Source: Parasponia andersonii (lineage: Eukaryota > Streptophyta > Magnoliopsida > Rosales > Cannabaceae). Taken from it: 64,000 nucleotides of DNA. The position numbers were made by a program, and so were the translations under genes. Position 1 is the first letter of the stretch, and every line of letters starts with the position of its first letter. This document shows, piece after piece, positions 22,916 to 35,598 of the stretch. Below the pieces are notes generated by a model that saw only the letters and a list, made by a program, of their open reading frames with translations, was not told the DNA's origin and did not search any database. The stretch covers positions 744,470-808,469 of the forward strand of contig JXTB01000019.1 in assembly GCA_002914805.1 (NCBI GenBank), read 5' to 3'.

Positions 22916-23163
22916 AAGCATGTTATCCTTGCAATTGTCAGTCTTGTCAAGATATGTAGGATGTGTTATTTTCTATTGCGACCACCTATTTGTTTTGGCA
23001 CATGGGAAGTATTGTGATAACTTTTATTCTTGTGCGCATTAAGTGAGTTATTTTTGTAACTGCCAGACTTGTCAAGACATGTAGGACATATCATCTTCTA
23101 TCTCGACCGCCTATTCTGTTTGCGCAGAAGTGTTGTGACAATCCTTTTTTGTTGTGGAAATTA
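22916..23163. repeat. Diverged tandem duplication, period about 124 bp
   Basis: The block starting near 22916 (AAGCATGTTATCC, then CTTGTCAAGATATGTAGGA) recurs from about 23040 (AAGTGAGTTATTT, then CTTGTCAAGACATGTAGGA). Many substitutions separate the copies, so it is an old duplication. Confidence 0.75.
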
Positions 23164-23976
23164 ACGACCTAATCTAATTTCTTCATGTTTTGTTTGAATT
23201 AACTACAGGTGTCATAAATTAATGAGAGCAGAAATTTCAGCCCCGTACAAACAATATGCTAAACATATTTAACTTCGGTATACTATAATTATATATAAAC
23301 ATAGTCTAATATATGATAACCCGACACATCTTACGGCTAATACAGAGAATTGAGGGTTTGAATTCCTTCATTTAATTAAAATGAATGCAAATTAAATGAA
23401 TGTAAAAATGGACGGACTAAAAGACCTAGCAGCTTTTTACCTCAGGTTTTTTTTTTTTTAGGTATATTTGTGCGTAAATATTCGGTTGTAAAGGGTGTAA
23501 AGGGAATCAAATGGGTGGTGGGTGATACGTCAAAGGTGAAGATGGGATGGTGTCCCTTATATGAGCCAGGGAAGACAGGACTTTTGGTACATGCATGTTA
23601 TATATGTGCGACAGCAACAAAAGCTTTTATGTCTTAAGACTGTAGCAGTGTAACAGAATATTATTCCTATCCGCAGGTCCTGCCCAATCAAACTCTACTA
23701 CGTGGGACAACATCCTTAATTCACATAATTTACTTCTTCCACCCAAAAAAAAAAAAAAAAAACGTCATATTTTAAGAGTAGAGAACGATTCAATGCTATT
23801 TAATATTGGTCCTAAAATGACATTTACCACTCCATAACTAGAACAAAGAGTTTGTACATAATTTATAACAGGGTCTAGATATAGAAATAACCATATGTTG
23901 TAAGGCGTTTTTTTAAACATTTATTTAATATTATAATTAATTACTAAAACAATATATAATTTGACGAATTGATAGG

Positions 23977-24462
23977 ATAATATCATTAAAAAAAACCCAC
24001 TATTTTTAACCTTTTATAAAAAAAATCATGCATTTTCATTAATATCAAATAATTCTTTTATTTGTGTTTTTCTATCAAATCTCATCAGATTTACATATAT
24101 AGTCAAAATTAAAGTTTAAAATTGTTGCAAAGATGTCTTTATTATTTAAAATTGTTTATTGACAACTACAAAAATATTTAACAGGCAACTATCTAGACAA
24201 AAAAATAATCTACAATTTCTTAGAAATCTAATAATAATAGCTTTTGGACACACAAAAGTTTTTTTTTAAATTATTTTTATCTGATTTTGAAAATTAAAAG
24301 CATTTGCTTTCAATAATTTTAACTCTAATTTTGACTATACATATAGATCTAGTAAAATTTGATAGAAAAATACAAATGAAAGATTTTATTTGATATTAGT
24401 GAAAAGTCATAAATTTTTTTGATAAAAGGCTAAAAATAGTTATAGACTTTTTTTCATGTTAT
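23977..24462. mobile_element. MITE-like element with about 140-bp terminal inverted repeats
   Basis: The arms 23977-24114 and 24323-24462 are inverted copies of each other over about 140 bp with moderate divergence. For example, TTTTTCTATCAAAT on the left matches ATTTGATAGAAAAA on the right. The 208-bp middle has no coding capacity. Long arms and lack of an ORF suggest a foldback or Mutator-like MITE; the superfamily is not determined. Confidence 0.8.
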
Positions 24463-27400
24463 TGATAAAAATATGGTGATTTATTTATAAACATTAACCA
24501 CCGGCCGATGAGAGAATTTTCCTTTTCTTTTTCTATATTGTTGCATAAATTTCTCCATAAATAGTCGATTTAATTTAGAAATTTTGTTATATGTTCATGG
24601 GGAAATTGTCATGTAAGGTACAAAGAGACTACGTCACTACTACTAGCTAGAGTGGTGATTAATGCTTTTAATTAAAGTGGTGAATATTCTATACGAATAT
24701 TGAACACTTCATCATCCAAATAATCATATATATATATATATGTATATTAATTAGATGCACTTATTGTTTCCTAATTTACATGATTTTGATCTGATGATCC
24801 AACAATATTCATTAATTACCTCAAAAGTCCCATGCTTAATGCTCTTTTTTTTTTTCAATCATGAAAATCTTATTTATTGCATCTAGTGGGTAAATAAGAT
24901 CACTTTACATGCATGCTGCATGTAGATTTTTCATGGTTGTGAACCTCACTGTGTCTTTTGGAGTGATAGATTTATCGTATACGTGGCTATATATCCTCAC
25001 TTTCTCTTTTATAAGGATAATAATTTCATCAACCATTAATGAAGAGTGCAATAACGAATACAGTACAAAGATCTTATTACATAAATTCTATAACATTAAG
25101 CAACTCTCAAGCCCGTTTTGACTTACTAACGACCAGGGATTAAAAAAAAAAATAGATACAGAAAATTGTGCTACATATCTTGACTTGAGTGGAGATAAAT
25201 GGGAATTGCCGAATTTGATCCGCTCTTGTTGATCAGCAACAAATATATAACTAAATATATGTTCTATCTTGTATAATAATACATATCATCAAGAAAAAAA
25301 AAAATGCCAGCTAGATACCTTATTAGGGTATCACTGATACTTTATAAGGTAACTTCCATGACTATTTTATGTGGGAATTAATTGGTAAGAATGACAAAAT
25401 AGATGAAACTATATGTTGGATTTTCTTCTTTTTGTAGTCTTCCAAATTCAACTAAATCTCAATCTTTTTTAGAGGTACGTGGAGTAATAACTATCTTACT
25501 ATAAATATGGAGGGGTACTAATGTTCTAAGATAAATTCATCTAAAAAATTTTATTATGAGATTATATGTTTTTGTGCGTATGTATAGGAGTACTACCAGA
25601 TAGATGTCATATATAAAATATAATCATGTCTGCTTTACCATAGAAAATATAAATTTAGTGCGTCCGAACCAAGTTATTCCACTTAAAAGAATTCATTGAA
25701 TTGTACTATAAGATTTATTAGTTTTTATTAATTTCTTTAGAAAAATATTCTTATATTAATTGTTTCTTTTTTTTTTCTTTTTCTTTCTTGAGAACCGACT
25801 AATAGTATTCTTTCGATCAATTTAACAATTTTTTTAATTTAAACTCTCCTTTTACCCAACACCAATCTCGAAGAAATATAAACATTTCATGAGCTTAGCT
25901 TGTAACTATGTGACCAAAATTTAAAATCACACCTAAGAAGAGGCTAGAGGAACCACTACAATTAGACAATGATGATGAAGTCAATTAAAACTAAGAAATT
26001 CATCAAGTTTATGTTTTTAAAAAGTAAAATAAACAACATAAATTATTAAACAAGATCTTCAAAATATGATACATTTTGATTCCGTCTGTATCTATTGCAT
26101 TTTGTCACTCGGATCAGGATCTATTATCTTATTTTCTTATCACATTTGTTGTCTAATCTGCTCAAAACTGAATATTCAATTTAACAAATTAATTTTATTT
26201 TAGAAATGATTATTAAAAACTGTCAAGTTGTTCACTTTTAAGTAAGACAGCAGATCTGCCCATATTTCTTGTGAAAATTAAAAAAAGGAAAAAAAAAAAA
26301 AGGTAAATGTTACAAAATCAACCCTAAAGACAAGATAGTATTTTCCTCGTTGAGGGAACCTTCTAATATTAAAGGAATTAAAGGAAGAAAGAATAAATTA
26401 ATACAATTTGTAAAAGACAAGAAAAAAGAGAAAAAAAAAAAAAAGGTCCTTTTTTGGTACTAACATCCATGAATTTAATGTAAAATCAGAGGACTCGAAA
26501 AAAAATAAATAAAATAAAATAAAAACTGGTCTAAGAGCTTCGAAGATTCCTTTTTGGTGGACCCTATTGAAGGGTCCATAACTGCATGTGATGTTGGCAT
26601 ATTGTGGGTAACCCTCTGTTACAGAGGGCTTTACCTTATTGTCCCCTCCCCCTATTTTATAAGCTGTAATCCACTACATTTTCAGAGCCCTCATTATTCT
26701 CTTTTTAATTTCTTCTTTTTTAATTTCCAAATGCCACTAATTCAGTAAAGTTTATGGGTGTCTGTACCGTAGATCTGGCATCTGGGATCCAATTTTACCT
26801 TTATATCTAGAAAACTAATACTATATACTATATGTGTATCTATGTCCCTTTTTTTTTATTTTAAGTACTGCTACTAGTACTGTTAATTTGGAATTGATAA
26901 TATTTGCACTCTATATCTGAAATTCCCTTTCTTTTTTATTTATTTATTTATTTTAAGTTCTTTCTGCGGTACAATTTCTGCATAGAAAATTTAAGCTTAG
27001 ATATTACCATAGAAATAACATCATAAAATTTAACCATTGCTTTCTTTTCAACAAATTGATTTAATTGGTAAAGGGGAAAAAAATGAAAACACTAAAATTT
27101 AAGTTAAAATAAAAGAAAAGAAATTTTAAAGACTAATAATAACCATCTCTCACATTTACACCACCATAAACAAAAACAAATACAAAAATACAACACTAGT
27201 TCTCTTTAATTTATTCCTGTGGCAAAACTAAACCCCTTCTCTCTCTCTCTTTACCTTATTTATTTTAGAAAAAAATAAATAAATTATAAAATTAAAAACA
27301 TATAATCTCTTGACTATATGCTACAAATTACACCCTTCCCAAACCCACGTGTCTTTTTCTTTTTTTTTTTTTTAACTTTCTCTTTCTTTTACCTAATTTT

Positions 27401-27589
27401 TGCATTATGTTGTCGTATACCAACTTTCCATGTCGTTTGGAGTAGTAGTAGCATTGCCCAAAAGTTCAGTTTCACGCTCCGCCGGAAAAAAAATTGACCC
27501 ACCAGCCCCCCCACTCCGACAACTCTCTCTCACTCTCTCATCATCATCTCCTTCTTGATCCTCTTTCTCTCTCTAATTCGCTCACTTAC
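24463..27589. other. Intergenic region downstream of the DF1-like gene
   Basis: AT-rich with homopolymer runs and no recognisable gene. Two compact hairpins lie at 26559-26635. The last 300 bp before 27590 is C/T-rich and should include the 3' UTR of the DF1-like gene on the minus strand. Confidence 0.6.
26559..26635. other. Two adjacent short hairpins
   Basis: GGACCCT and AGGGTCC pair perfectly across a 5-nt loop at 26559-26577. About 30 bp on, CCCTCT pairs with AGAGGG across GTTAC, extended by GGTAA with TTACC (26607-26635). They lie about 1 kb beyond the 3' end of the DF1-like gene. Function unknown. Confidence 0.6.
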
Positions 27590-30500
27590 TCACTCAGCTG
27601 CATTCACAGTAGAAGCCGGCTTGTTCGCCACCAATTCATAATTATTCCCACCTTCTTCGTCTTCCTCGTCATCGTCTTCGTCTTCTTCCTCATCTTCTTC
27701 CTCGTCCTCATCGTGATCCATCTGATCCAACCTCTCCATCTCCACCGCCCGGCTACGATCGCCCGACGGCGGCGCCACCGCCGCAGGAGGCCATTGCTGC
27801 TCCGGCTGCACCATGAGCGGCACTGAATTCTCCGGTTTCGCAAACTGGCCAACTGCGGCGGGATCGAAGTACTTATTCTTCTCCCTGTAGAGAGCGTCCA
27901 GCTGGTGGAAGTAGGGACACGTCTTGGAATCCTCCGGCCTCTTCTTGTTGCTCTCCTTCACCTTCTTGAAGTACTTGTTGATGTTCTCCCACTTCTCCTT
28001 GCACCTCTTCGCGTTCCGGTTGTACCCGAGCTTCCGCATCGCCGCCGAGATCTCCTCCCACAGCGGTCCTTTAGGCCCGTTTTCTTGGTACTTGGCGTCC
28101 AGATTGGTTCGCAGCTTGATCAGTGTGAGCACCTCCGCTTTCGGCCACCGCGAAGAGCTTGCTGACCCCGCCATGAAATTGTTATTAGTATTATTGTTGT
28201 TGTTGTTGCTGTTGCTGTTGCTACCATTATTATTGTTATTAGTATTATGACCCGACTTGAGAACATTTTCGATGTTTTGAATCACGGGTTGTACTGCTCT
28301 TGGTGGTAGTGGTGGTGGTGCTGCTGCTGCTGCTGCTGTGGATGGCTGTGGTTGTGGCGGCGGCGGAGTCGATTGCACTGGCTGAATTATCGGCGTCGGC
28401 TGCGGAATATTAATATTCGCAGCCGCTGCTGCCGCCGCCGCTGCCTCGGGGTTCTGGTTCTGCTGTTCTGATATTTTCTGTAGGAATGACATGACGGCGG
28501 CGTCCTTCACGGCGGCGATCGATCTCTCTTGAGCTAAAATCTCGCGTTCTCGATTGATCCTCGACATCTCTTGCATCCGCCAAGCTTCTTCTCTCACCAT
28601 TCTCTCGTGCTCCCTCTTCTCTACGGCCTCTAGAAACTTCTTCTGCTGCTCCTCTTGTCTCTGAATCACCTCCTTCATTAATCTCTCGAAGAAATCCTTC
28701 CACTTCCTCTTCCTCTTCCTCCTTCCTCCCCCGCCACTCTCCTCTTCCCCCATCTCCTCATCCGAAGACATCGAAGAAGTCGTCATCGAATTCGAGGCGA
28801 GATCCGCCGAGATGCTGCGCAACTCCGCCGCGGCAGCGGCCGACGAGAATGTAGGGTTTGTCGCTGTCGTCGCCAGCGGAACTGCTGCTAATGGTTGCGG
28901 TGGGACCGGGAGAACCGTAGGGTTTGTGGGTGCAGCTTGGAAAGAAGATTGTAAGGCGAGGTTCATGATCGTTGCTTGAGAAGGGATAGTAGTAGTACTA
29001 ATTGATGGAACAGTACTGTTCTGAGGCAATAGCGGGTTACTGTTGGTATTCGCCATTGCAGCTGTTGTCGTTGTCACTACTGCCACGGCCTGCATTGCCA
29101 ATGCTTGTGCTTGAGCTTTCGGCTGTGCTGCGGCCGTGGCTGGTGGTGGTGGTGGTGGTGATGATGTTGTTGTTGAGAAGAGCTGATTCTCAAGAGCTTC
29201 TAATTGGTCGAAGAACCGATAAGTTTTGCCGTCGGGTTTTCCGGTTCGGCCTTCTTTGATTCTCTTGTGATACTTGAACACGTTCTCGAACTTCTCCTTG
29301 CATTTCTTGGCGCTTCGATGATAACCAAGCTCCGCTAGCTTCCTGATGATAACAACAGTTGAAAAATAGAGAGAAACAGAATATATCTATATCTTATATG
29401 AATAATTATATTAATGTATACCAAAAAAAAAAAAAAGAAAAAGATAATTCTATAAAGAATGAAGTAGAAGAAGAATTCTATTTGCTGTAATTTTAACCCT
29501 ATCTTGAATTCAACAACAAAACAAATGGACTGTACAAACATCATACCATAAAATAAGCTTATATTATGGTAATAAAAACAAGGAAGTTGAAAACTTTCTT
29601 TTTTTTTCCTCTGAGAAGGAATTGTATAGAAAGGGAGTAAGAGCTAGGTAGCTAGTTCAGCTAGCTCTTAACAATGATATAACACAGAATGAATTGACGA
29701 AGTAACTTGTCACATGGAAGATTATAGAACCTAACACAAGCTGAGTAGAAGAATTTATTCCCCATATTAAATTCCAAGGTTTTATTTTTATTTTTATTTA
29801 TTTTTCCAGTAAATTTCATAAATTTAAAGAAAAACTGAAAGAGAGAGTACTAAAAACAAGATTGAGCTGGGAGAAGGCAAAAATATAAAATTAAAAAAAA
29901 AAACTGAAAAATGAAAAACAAAACTCATGTTGATAGAATTTATTCAACGCATTATTCTCTTTGGAATAATAATGGAGAAGAAAAAGAAAAATAAAAGGAA
30001 AAAGGAAGTAAATGCTGGGAAATTAATAACATACCCAAATTGTTAATCTACTACCTGATCATCATCATCAAAATTTAATCAAATAGAAAAATCTAAAATT
30101 AAACCCAGAAAAGATGAAGGTGGAAGCAATAATTAGATGGTAGCTCAAATCAAAACTTTTTAATCTCACTAGATCTCATCCCTGGCCACTTTAAACTCCA
30201 AAAGTAAAAACCCAGCTCAAAATTCAGATTTCCCAATATCACACCAAAACAAAAATAAAAAAATAAAAAAAAATCTCCATCTATACAATTATAGATATAT
30301 AATTACATATAAATTTATTTGTATATACCTGGAAACTTCATCCCACAATGGACCTTTAACACTTGCATCTCGAAAAGCCACGTCCATATCAGAGCGTATC
30401 TTCAAAAGCGCAAGAGTCTCTTGCCGCGGCCATCGATTTCCGCCGAAGCTTCTGTCAGTACCCGTCAAAAAATCCTCGCCGCCTTTAAAACNTTATATTC

Positions 30501-30613
30501 CTATCGTCTTCGGCGCCTGAATTGGACGCAGCTCCACCACCTACTGCCGCCGCCGCCGCCGCATCACCGCCGGAGGAGCTTCCCAACCCAGTACTACTCG
30601 AGTCCCCCAGCAT
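27590..30613 (-). CDS. DF1: Trihelix transcription factor, DF1 / GT-2-like (two trihelix domains)
   Basis: Exon 1 is 30613-30329 and exon 2 is 29342-27590, joined across a GT-AG intron (29343-30328) that splits the first trihelix domain at the usual GT-2 position (DEVSR, then KLAELGYHRSAKKCKEKFEN). The second domain runs at about 28157-27880 (SRWPKAEVLTLIKLR to CPYFHQLDALYREK). Between them, at about 28720-28440, is the conserved central helix (KFLEAVEKREHERM, REEAWRMQEMSRINRER). The protein is about 678 residues with Ala, Asn, Pro and Gln runs and an acidic tail (27730-27650) ending NYELVANKPAS. That tail and the first domain fit Arabidopsis DF1 better than GTL1 or GT2. GT-2 factors bind GT elements in nuclear DNA and regulate growth. 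The N at 30492 coincides with a frame change in exon 1: the ATG at 30613 and the trihelix codons are in different frames, so a base count error there is likely. Confidence 0.9.
29343..30328 (-). other. Intron of the DF1-like gene
   Basis: On the minus strand the donor is TTTCCAG|GTATAT at 30329/30328 and the acceptor is ATCATCAG|GAAGCTAG at 29343/29342. The intron is 986 bp and AT-rich. No coding sequence is seen in it. Confidence 0.9.
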
Positions 30614-30908
30614 AGAATATGATGATGATACCAATTACTTCTTTCTCTTTCTTTTTTTTTTTTTTTTTGTTCTCTGTGCTTTCCTCCTCTGGTCTCAAAT
30701 TCGCTTTGCCAAATTATTACTTACACCTTGAGGAAAAAAAATGAAAAAATAAAAAAGAAGAAATGAAAAAATAAATTAAAATAAAAATACATCAACCCGA
30801 AAAGGATGGTGAATTCTTTGTCTATTAGGGGTTTTTATGCAGATGGGTATAAGGGTGAATTTACTAATTTCATTCGGTGGGAGAGATCAGCTGCTTGTCA
30901 ATCTCAAG

Positions 30909-30910
<2 letters not shown>

Positions 30911-30942
<32 letters not shown>
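30911..30942. repeat. AT microsatellite upstream of the DF1-like gene
   Basis: About 16 AT units lie roughly 300 bp upstream of the proposed start codon. Confidence 0.95.
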
Positions 30943-32796
30943 CTTTTTTTTTTACTTTTTAGCTGCGGAATCTTTTAGAGTTATTGTTATTTTAATATAT
31001 TTTTTATTTTTTGCGTGTTAGTTGGATTTTTTTATTGAAAAAAAAAAAAGAAAAAGAAAAAAGAAAAGCATGTAGTCATACTCATCACTTGAGTTCCTCT
31101 CAGTAATAATAAAGGTGGGCACAGAAAGACGTATAAAAGTAATTAAATAAATACATTATGAATTTGAGAATTATATAAAATAATATTTATTACCATTTTT
31201 TTTTTAAGTCACAGACATTTTTGAACAGCTGCACATAGAGACGATAATGATAATAAGTTAGTTTTTGTCTGTCCAGCTAAATTTAGTTAAAAGCCGGCCC
31301 GTGTAGGTCAGCCTTTTCATTTTTTTTTCTTTTTTATTAAATTTTAATTCATTTTTCTTTCTTTTTTTTTGGGTGGAGGTAAATAAAGAAAAAAAGAAGC
31401 TCTGATCTGCCTTTTTTTTTTTTTTTTCAGTATTAGGGTTAAGGGGGAACTTTGGGATGTATTTGGATTTCAGTGGCGGTTGATCACTACGGAAAGTGAA
31501 ATGACTATAACAACCCTAACATGCTTCCCATTGACCCTTTTTAATCATTGAAGCTAATCTGACATACATTTTTTATTGAATCAGCTAATTAGTGACCTGG
31601 GTTTGTTTCTGTTAAATTGAACAATTTTTTATACACCACATCAAATTTTTAGTGATGCCCCAAAATGCCCTTTTTATCGAATTTGAATGGAAGGAGATAA
31701 ATATTTAAAGTTAATAAATAGAATAAAATAAAATAACCTTTAATTTTCAACTTGTTGGGTGGGACTGTAGTACTCTACAAGTGGTGTAATGTGAAGGGCC
31801 TACTGTGATTGTGACAAATGTATAGTTTGACAAAATTTTCTTTATCATAATTGATAAAAGAAAATTCCCTTCACCTACAAAAAAAAAAATTTATTTTTTT
31901 CTTTTGGATATTTGAAAAGATAATTATAATGACAAAAATTATTATTGTTATTATTATAATTATAATTATAATTATAAGACAATATTTAGTGGGTTCCACT
32001 GTTGAATTAAACTTGGTTAGTAGGTCATGTTATTAGGCCAAGCCATTTATGAATAGAAGTAAATGGTGGCCAATTCAGTTGGATCATCGACCTACCGTAA
32101 TAAATGGCGTGGAAATTTGGACGGTTATGATCTAATAATCAGAACATGATGAAAAAATTTATTATGGATTTTTTTGGGACCATTCAGCCCATCTTCGCCT
32201 TCTAATATATTGGGGTATTTCTCTAATTATGTCAAGATCATATCTTGCCAAGCCATATACAGAATTGTGGCAATTTTGCATACTAAACGTTACGTTTCTT
32301 TTTCAGATTTTAAATTCTTTCCCTTTATCTTTGTGCACTTGTTTTTTGAAAGTGACTTCTTTTTTGTGATAAGATTTTTTTGTAGATTTTTTAAAAATAA
32401 TTTGTTTAGTAACGTTACATAATCAAATAATGTTAAACCCTACTTGAATTGACTAATAACTATTGATTTACCCCTTTAATCTTTTATCACAAAGTAAACT
32501 GTAATTCTTTCAACAAATAAATTTCATCCGATAACCAATTATATTATCTTATTAGTTTTGGCTGGGAGACTTTATATATATATATTAATACCTTATATAT
32601 ATAGGTATTAATATTATTTTTTTTTAATCTAAGTATCATTTTGATCAAAAAAATTTATCATATATATTTTTTTATAATAATAAATAAAAAAATACTAATA
32701 TTAATAATACACGTCTTTTCATATTTCTCATTATAATTATTAAATCACTATTATATTTTTTAAAAAAATACATAAACATAGATTAAAATAAAGACC

Positions 32797-32801
<5 letters not shown>

Positions 32802-32835
<34 letters not shown>
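32802..32835. repeat. TA microsatellite
   Basis: About 17 TA units in an otherwise AT-rich spacer. Confidence 0.95.
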
Positions 32836-32837
<2 letters not shown>

Positions 32838-35441
32838 CAAAATATAAGTCAATTTCAAATTTCAAACAAGAAATTGAAAGAATGAAATTAATAATGATAA
32901 CGATAATAATAATTAATAAAAGTATTTGCGATGAAAAATTCACTCATTAAACGAGTGGTTCTTAATGAAGTTGAGTTATATGTGGTGGAATTTTTATCAA
33001 TAAATGTTGGTTCATGTCAACCCAAGAGAATCTCACTGGTGGTAAATTTGGGGAATTTGAGAACAAAATAAGTACTAAAGACTATTCCTTTAATATATCT
33101 AATCCATTAACTGACTTTTACATATGAAATAATGCCACCTTATAATAATTGTTCAAATGATTTTTCATTTCAGCTACTTTTGAATTTGTTTTCTGTCCTG
33201 GCTTACAACACTGCATCTGTGTTAAAAAAGGTTCATATGGAATATAAATATTAACATTAAAGAAAGAAAAATAGTATATTTTTCTTTATTATTATTATTA
33301 TTATTATTACATTTTGGATCAAAACAGTAACTCAATTATTGAGCCCCCAAAACAAGTGGATTGCCCAACACATATAATGCAATGGGGCGTGGGACCCATT
33401 CCAATCAATAAGCCATTAAATGCATAAATCATCAGAGATAAACTTTTGTATACAAAGTATACTTATCATGAGGCACATGTACGCATAAACTTCTCGAAAG
33501 GAAAAAAGAAAACAAACACTTAACTAAAGAGACATGAGAATCACGGCCCAAGGGGTATTATAGTCAACTCACAAAACGTAAGCAACTGGTAAAAGCAAGG
33601 GTAAGAAGGGTGTATTTGTAATAATAAAAATAATTATAAAAAAATAAACACACGAGAAGGGAGAGGTGGGGAGGTGGAGTAGATATGAAGGTAAAGATCG
33701 GGAAAAGGGGGAAAAGAATAAGAAAATATATTAATACCGTTTGTGTTTGGACAAGGGTGAATGTTACGTTAGTGACAACTACAAATATTTAGGAATTTTT
33801 TAGGTCATTTTTTTTAACCGATAAGCTCTCCAAGATTTTTATCATTTGTGAACGATATATCTCAATAGTTGTTTTATTTCTTTTATGCTTCANTTTCAAC
33901 AAATAGGTTATGATTTTGACAAGGTTAATCGATTAACAATATCATCATGTTATATATACATTTTTTTTTCACAATCGGAAGTTTTGTAATTGGGCATAAA
34001 TGAGTAATATTACATAAATACACGCCAAACATGTTTGCCTACAAATGTAGTAAACGATTTTATAATAAAGTCCTTTTAATATAATACATGAATTGTTATA
34101 AATACATGAATTGTTCTAAATTTTCTTTATCATTTTGTAGCTAGGTATGATTTTTCTTTTCCTAAAATTAAATATATGATTTATTGTAAATTATATAACT
34201 TCCGGCTATGGAATATCTTATATGTGAATAATTTATGTGACATGCAGCACGTAAAAGGGGTCAATCTTCTTTGTTTTTTTTTTTTTTTTGAGCAAAAAGG
34301 GTAAAAAGGGGTCCATCTTCTAATAATAACGAGGGGGGAAAAAAGAAAAAATAAGAAGGAGAAAATTATATATTTGGCCTCATACTAGCATGCTAGATGT
34401 TTCTCTCTAACAATTTATCGTAATATCTATTATATTTTTTAAAAGAAATTAATATAGTTTCGTGGCAATACTACTGGCTGTTTGGAGATACTAATTAATA
34501 ACTAATAAAATATCTCTCTTATATATTTTCGCATATTACTCGTATATATATATTAGTCTCAGATTTATTGTAATTCAAAATAATACTCGCTTTCAATATT
34601 AGGGTTTGAAGTACGAAGTCAAGTCCCTTATTCTCTTTGTCACAACATATAATTACATATATCATGCATATATATTAATGTATGTATATTGCTTGTGTTA
34701 GAAAGCAAGAGATTTAGGAGAGGATAGGAGGGTTTTGTATTTTTTGGTATGTTTGGCTTCGCTGGCGGAACAATATCTGTAGCTGGATAAGATAGATGCC
34801 TTTGGCTTTGTACAATTGCTTCCTTCTCTTATCCTAGCTGGCTCGAGAGATGCCCCCATCTCTCCTCACTATATTCCTTCCCACCGTAGTATAATGTTTG
34901 CACATTCTGCACTTCTGTAAATATCTCTCTCTTTCTCTCTGTAAAGTTTCTCACTCATGTTATTATTAAAGAAGCATGGAATCATATGCAGCAGCCTGTC
35001 ATTGTGTAATAACAAGGCAATCAATCACATGGCAAACCTAGATTCGTAGTTAGAGCCGGAAGGAAAAATTAACCAAGGGTACATGTAATATACAAAATTG
35101 ACTATATACTATACATATTGTATGTATATAATTTTAACTGTAATTCACGTTGGCAATTCTTATTGGTTAGCGTAATTCAAAACATCATTATTTACGACGA
35201 CAACGTGCGCATGTGAATGTGATAGACTCTAAATAAATGTTTATGGTTAAAAAAATTATTTTACCATGGTCGTTGCAAGTATATAACTTAGTGGTAATAA
35301 TCATAAATCCTTCAATTATGAGTTTGAATTCATCCTTCTCCAAAGAAAATTAGCTGATAACCCTTTTATGGTTTTTTTTCTCCTCTTCGTTTTGGTTGTT
35401 TTCTTTTTCAAACTTTTTCTTTGTATTTTTTTCTTTTGGAC

Positions 35442-35598
35442 AATACTAGGTATATCAAAACATATACTAAATTTTTAATACTAATATATTATTTAATTAG
35501 TTTATTAAAACTTACGACAAATATAACAATCATATTAAAATATTGTCAACTCATATATCACATGAATGGATATTAAAAATTTTAGAATACCTAATATT
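35442..35598. mobile_element. Small MITE-like inverted repeat
   Basis: AATACTAGGTAT at the left end is matched by ATACCTAATATT at the right end. Further inside, CTAAATTTTTAATA matches TATTAAAAATTTTAG. The element is 157 bp and has no ORF. Family and target duplication are not determined. Confidence 0.65.

Larger units (their letters stand above)
20318..23976. other. Intergenic, no gene recognised
   Basis: Short open frames here show no recognisable domain. The stretch includes an LTR-like promoter segment (about 21480-21830), a run of ATT/ACT-like trinucleotides at about 22450-22530, and an old tandem duplication at 22916-23163. The remainder is AT-rich and unremarkable. Confidence 0.6.
30614..35441. 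other. Upstream region of the DF1-like gene, no other gene recognised
   Basis: This should hold the 5' UTR and promoter of the minus-strand DF1-like gene. It contains a T-run near 30650, AT microsatellites at 30911-30942 and 32802-32835, a near-perfect palindrome around 32580-32620, and an ATT run at about 33287-33310. N occurs at 33893. A purine-rich block follows at about 33650-33720. No coding sequence was recognised. Confidence 0.6.

Noticed and set aside
23560-23600. A GCCAGGGAAGA stretch on the plus strand that partly matches the complement of miR408
   Set aside because: Only about 11 bases agree, the rest of the mature sequence does not, and no partner arm is found nearby.
27494-28250. 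Plus-strand frames overlapping the DF1-like exon, rich in Leu, Val and Arg
   Set aside because: They are complements of the low-complexity and trihelix-coding parts of the minus-strand gene, without a domain of their own.
34740-34880. A possible microRNA-type hairpin (AGCTGGATAAG with CTTATCCTAGCT)
   Set aside because: The stem is about 11 bp with a bulge and does not extend, and no known mature sequence is present.
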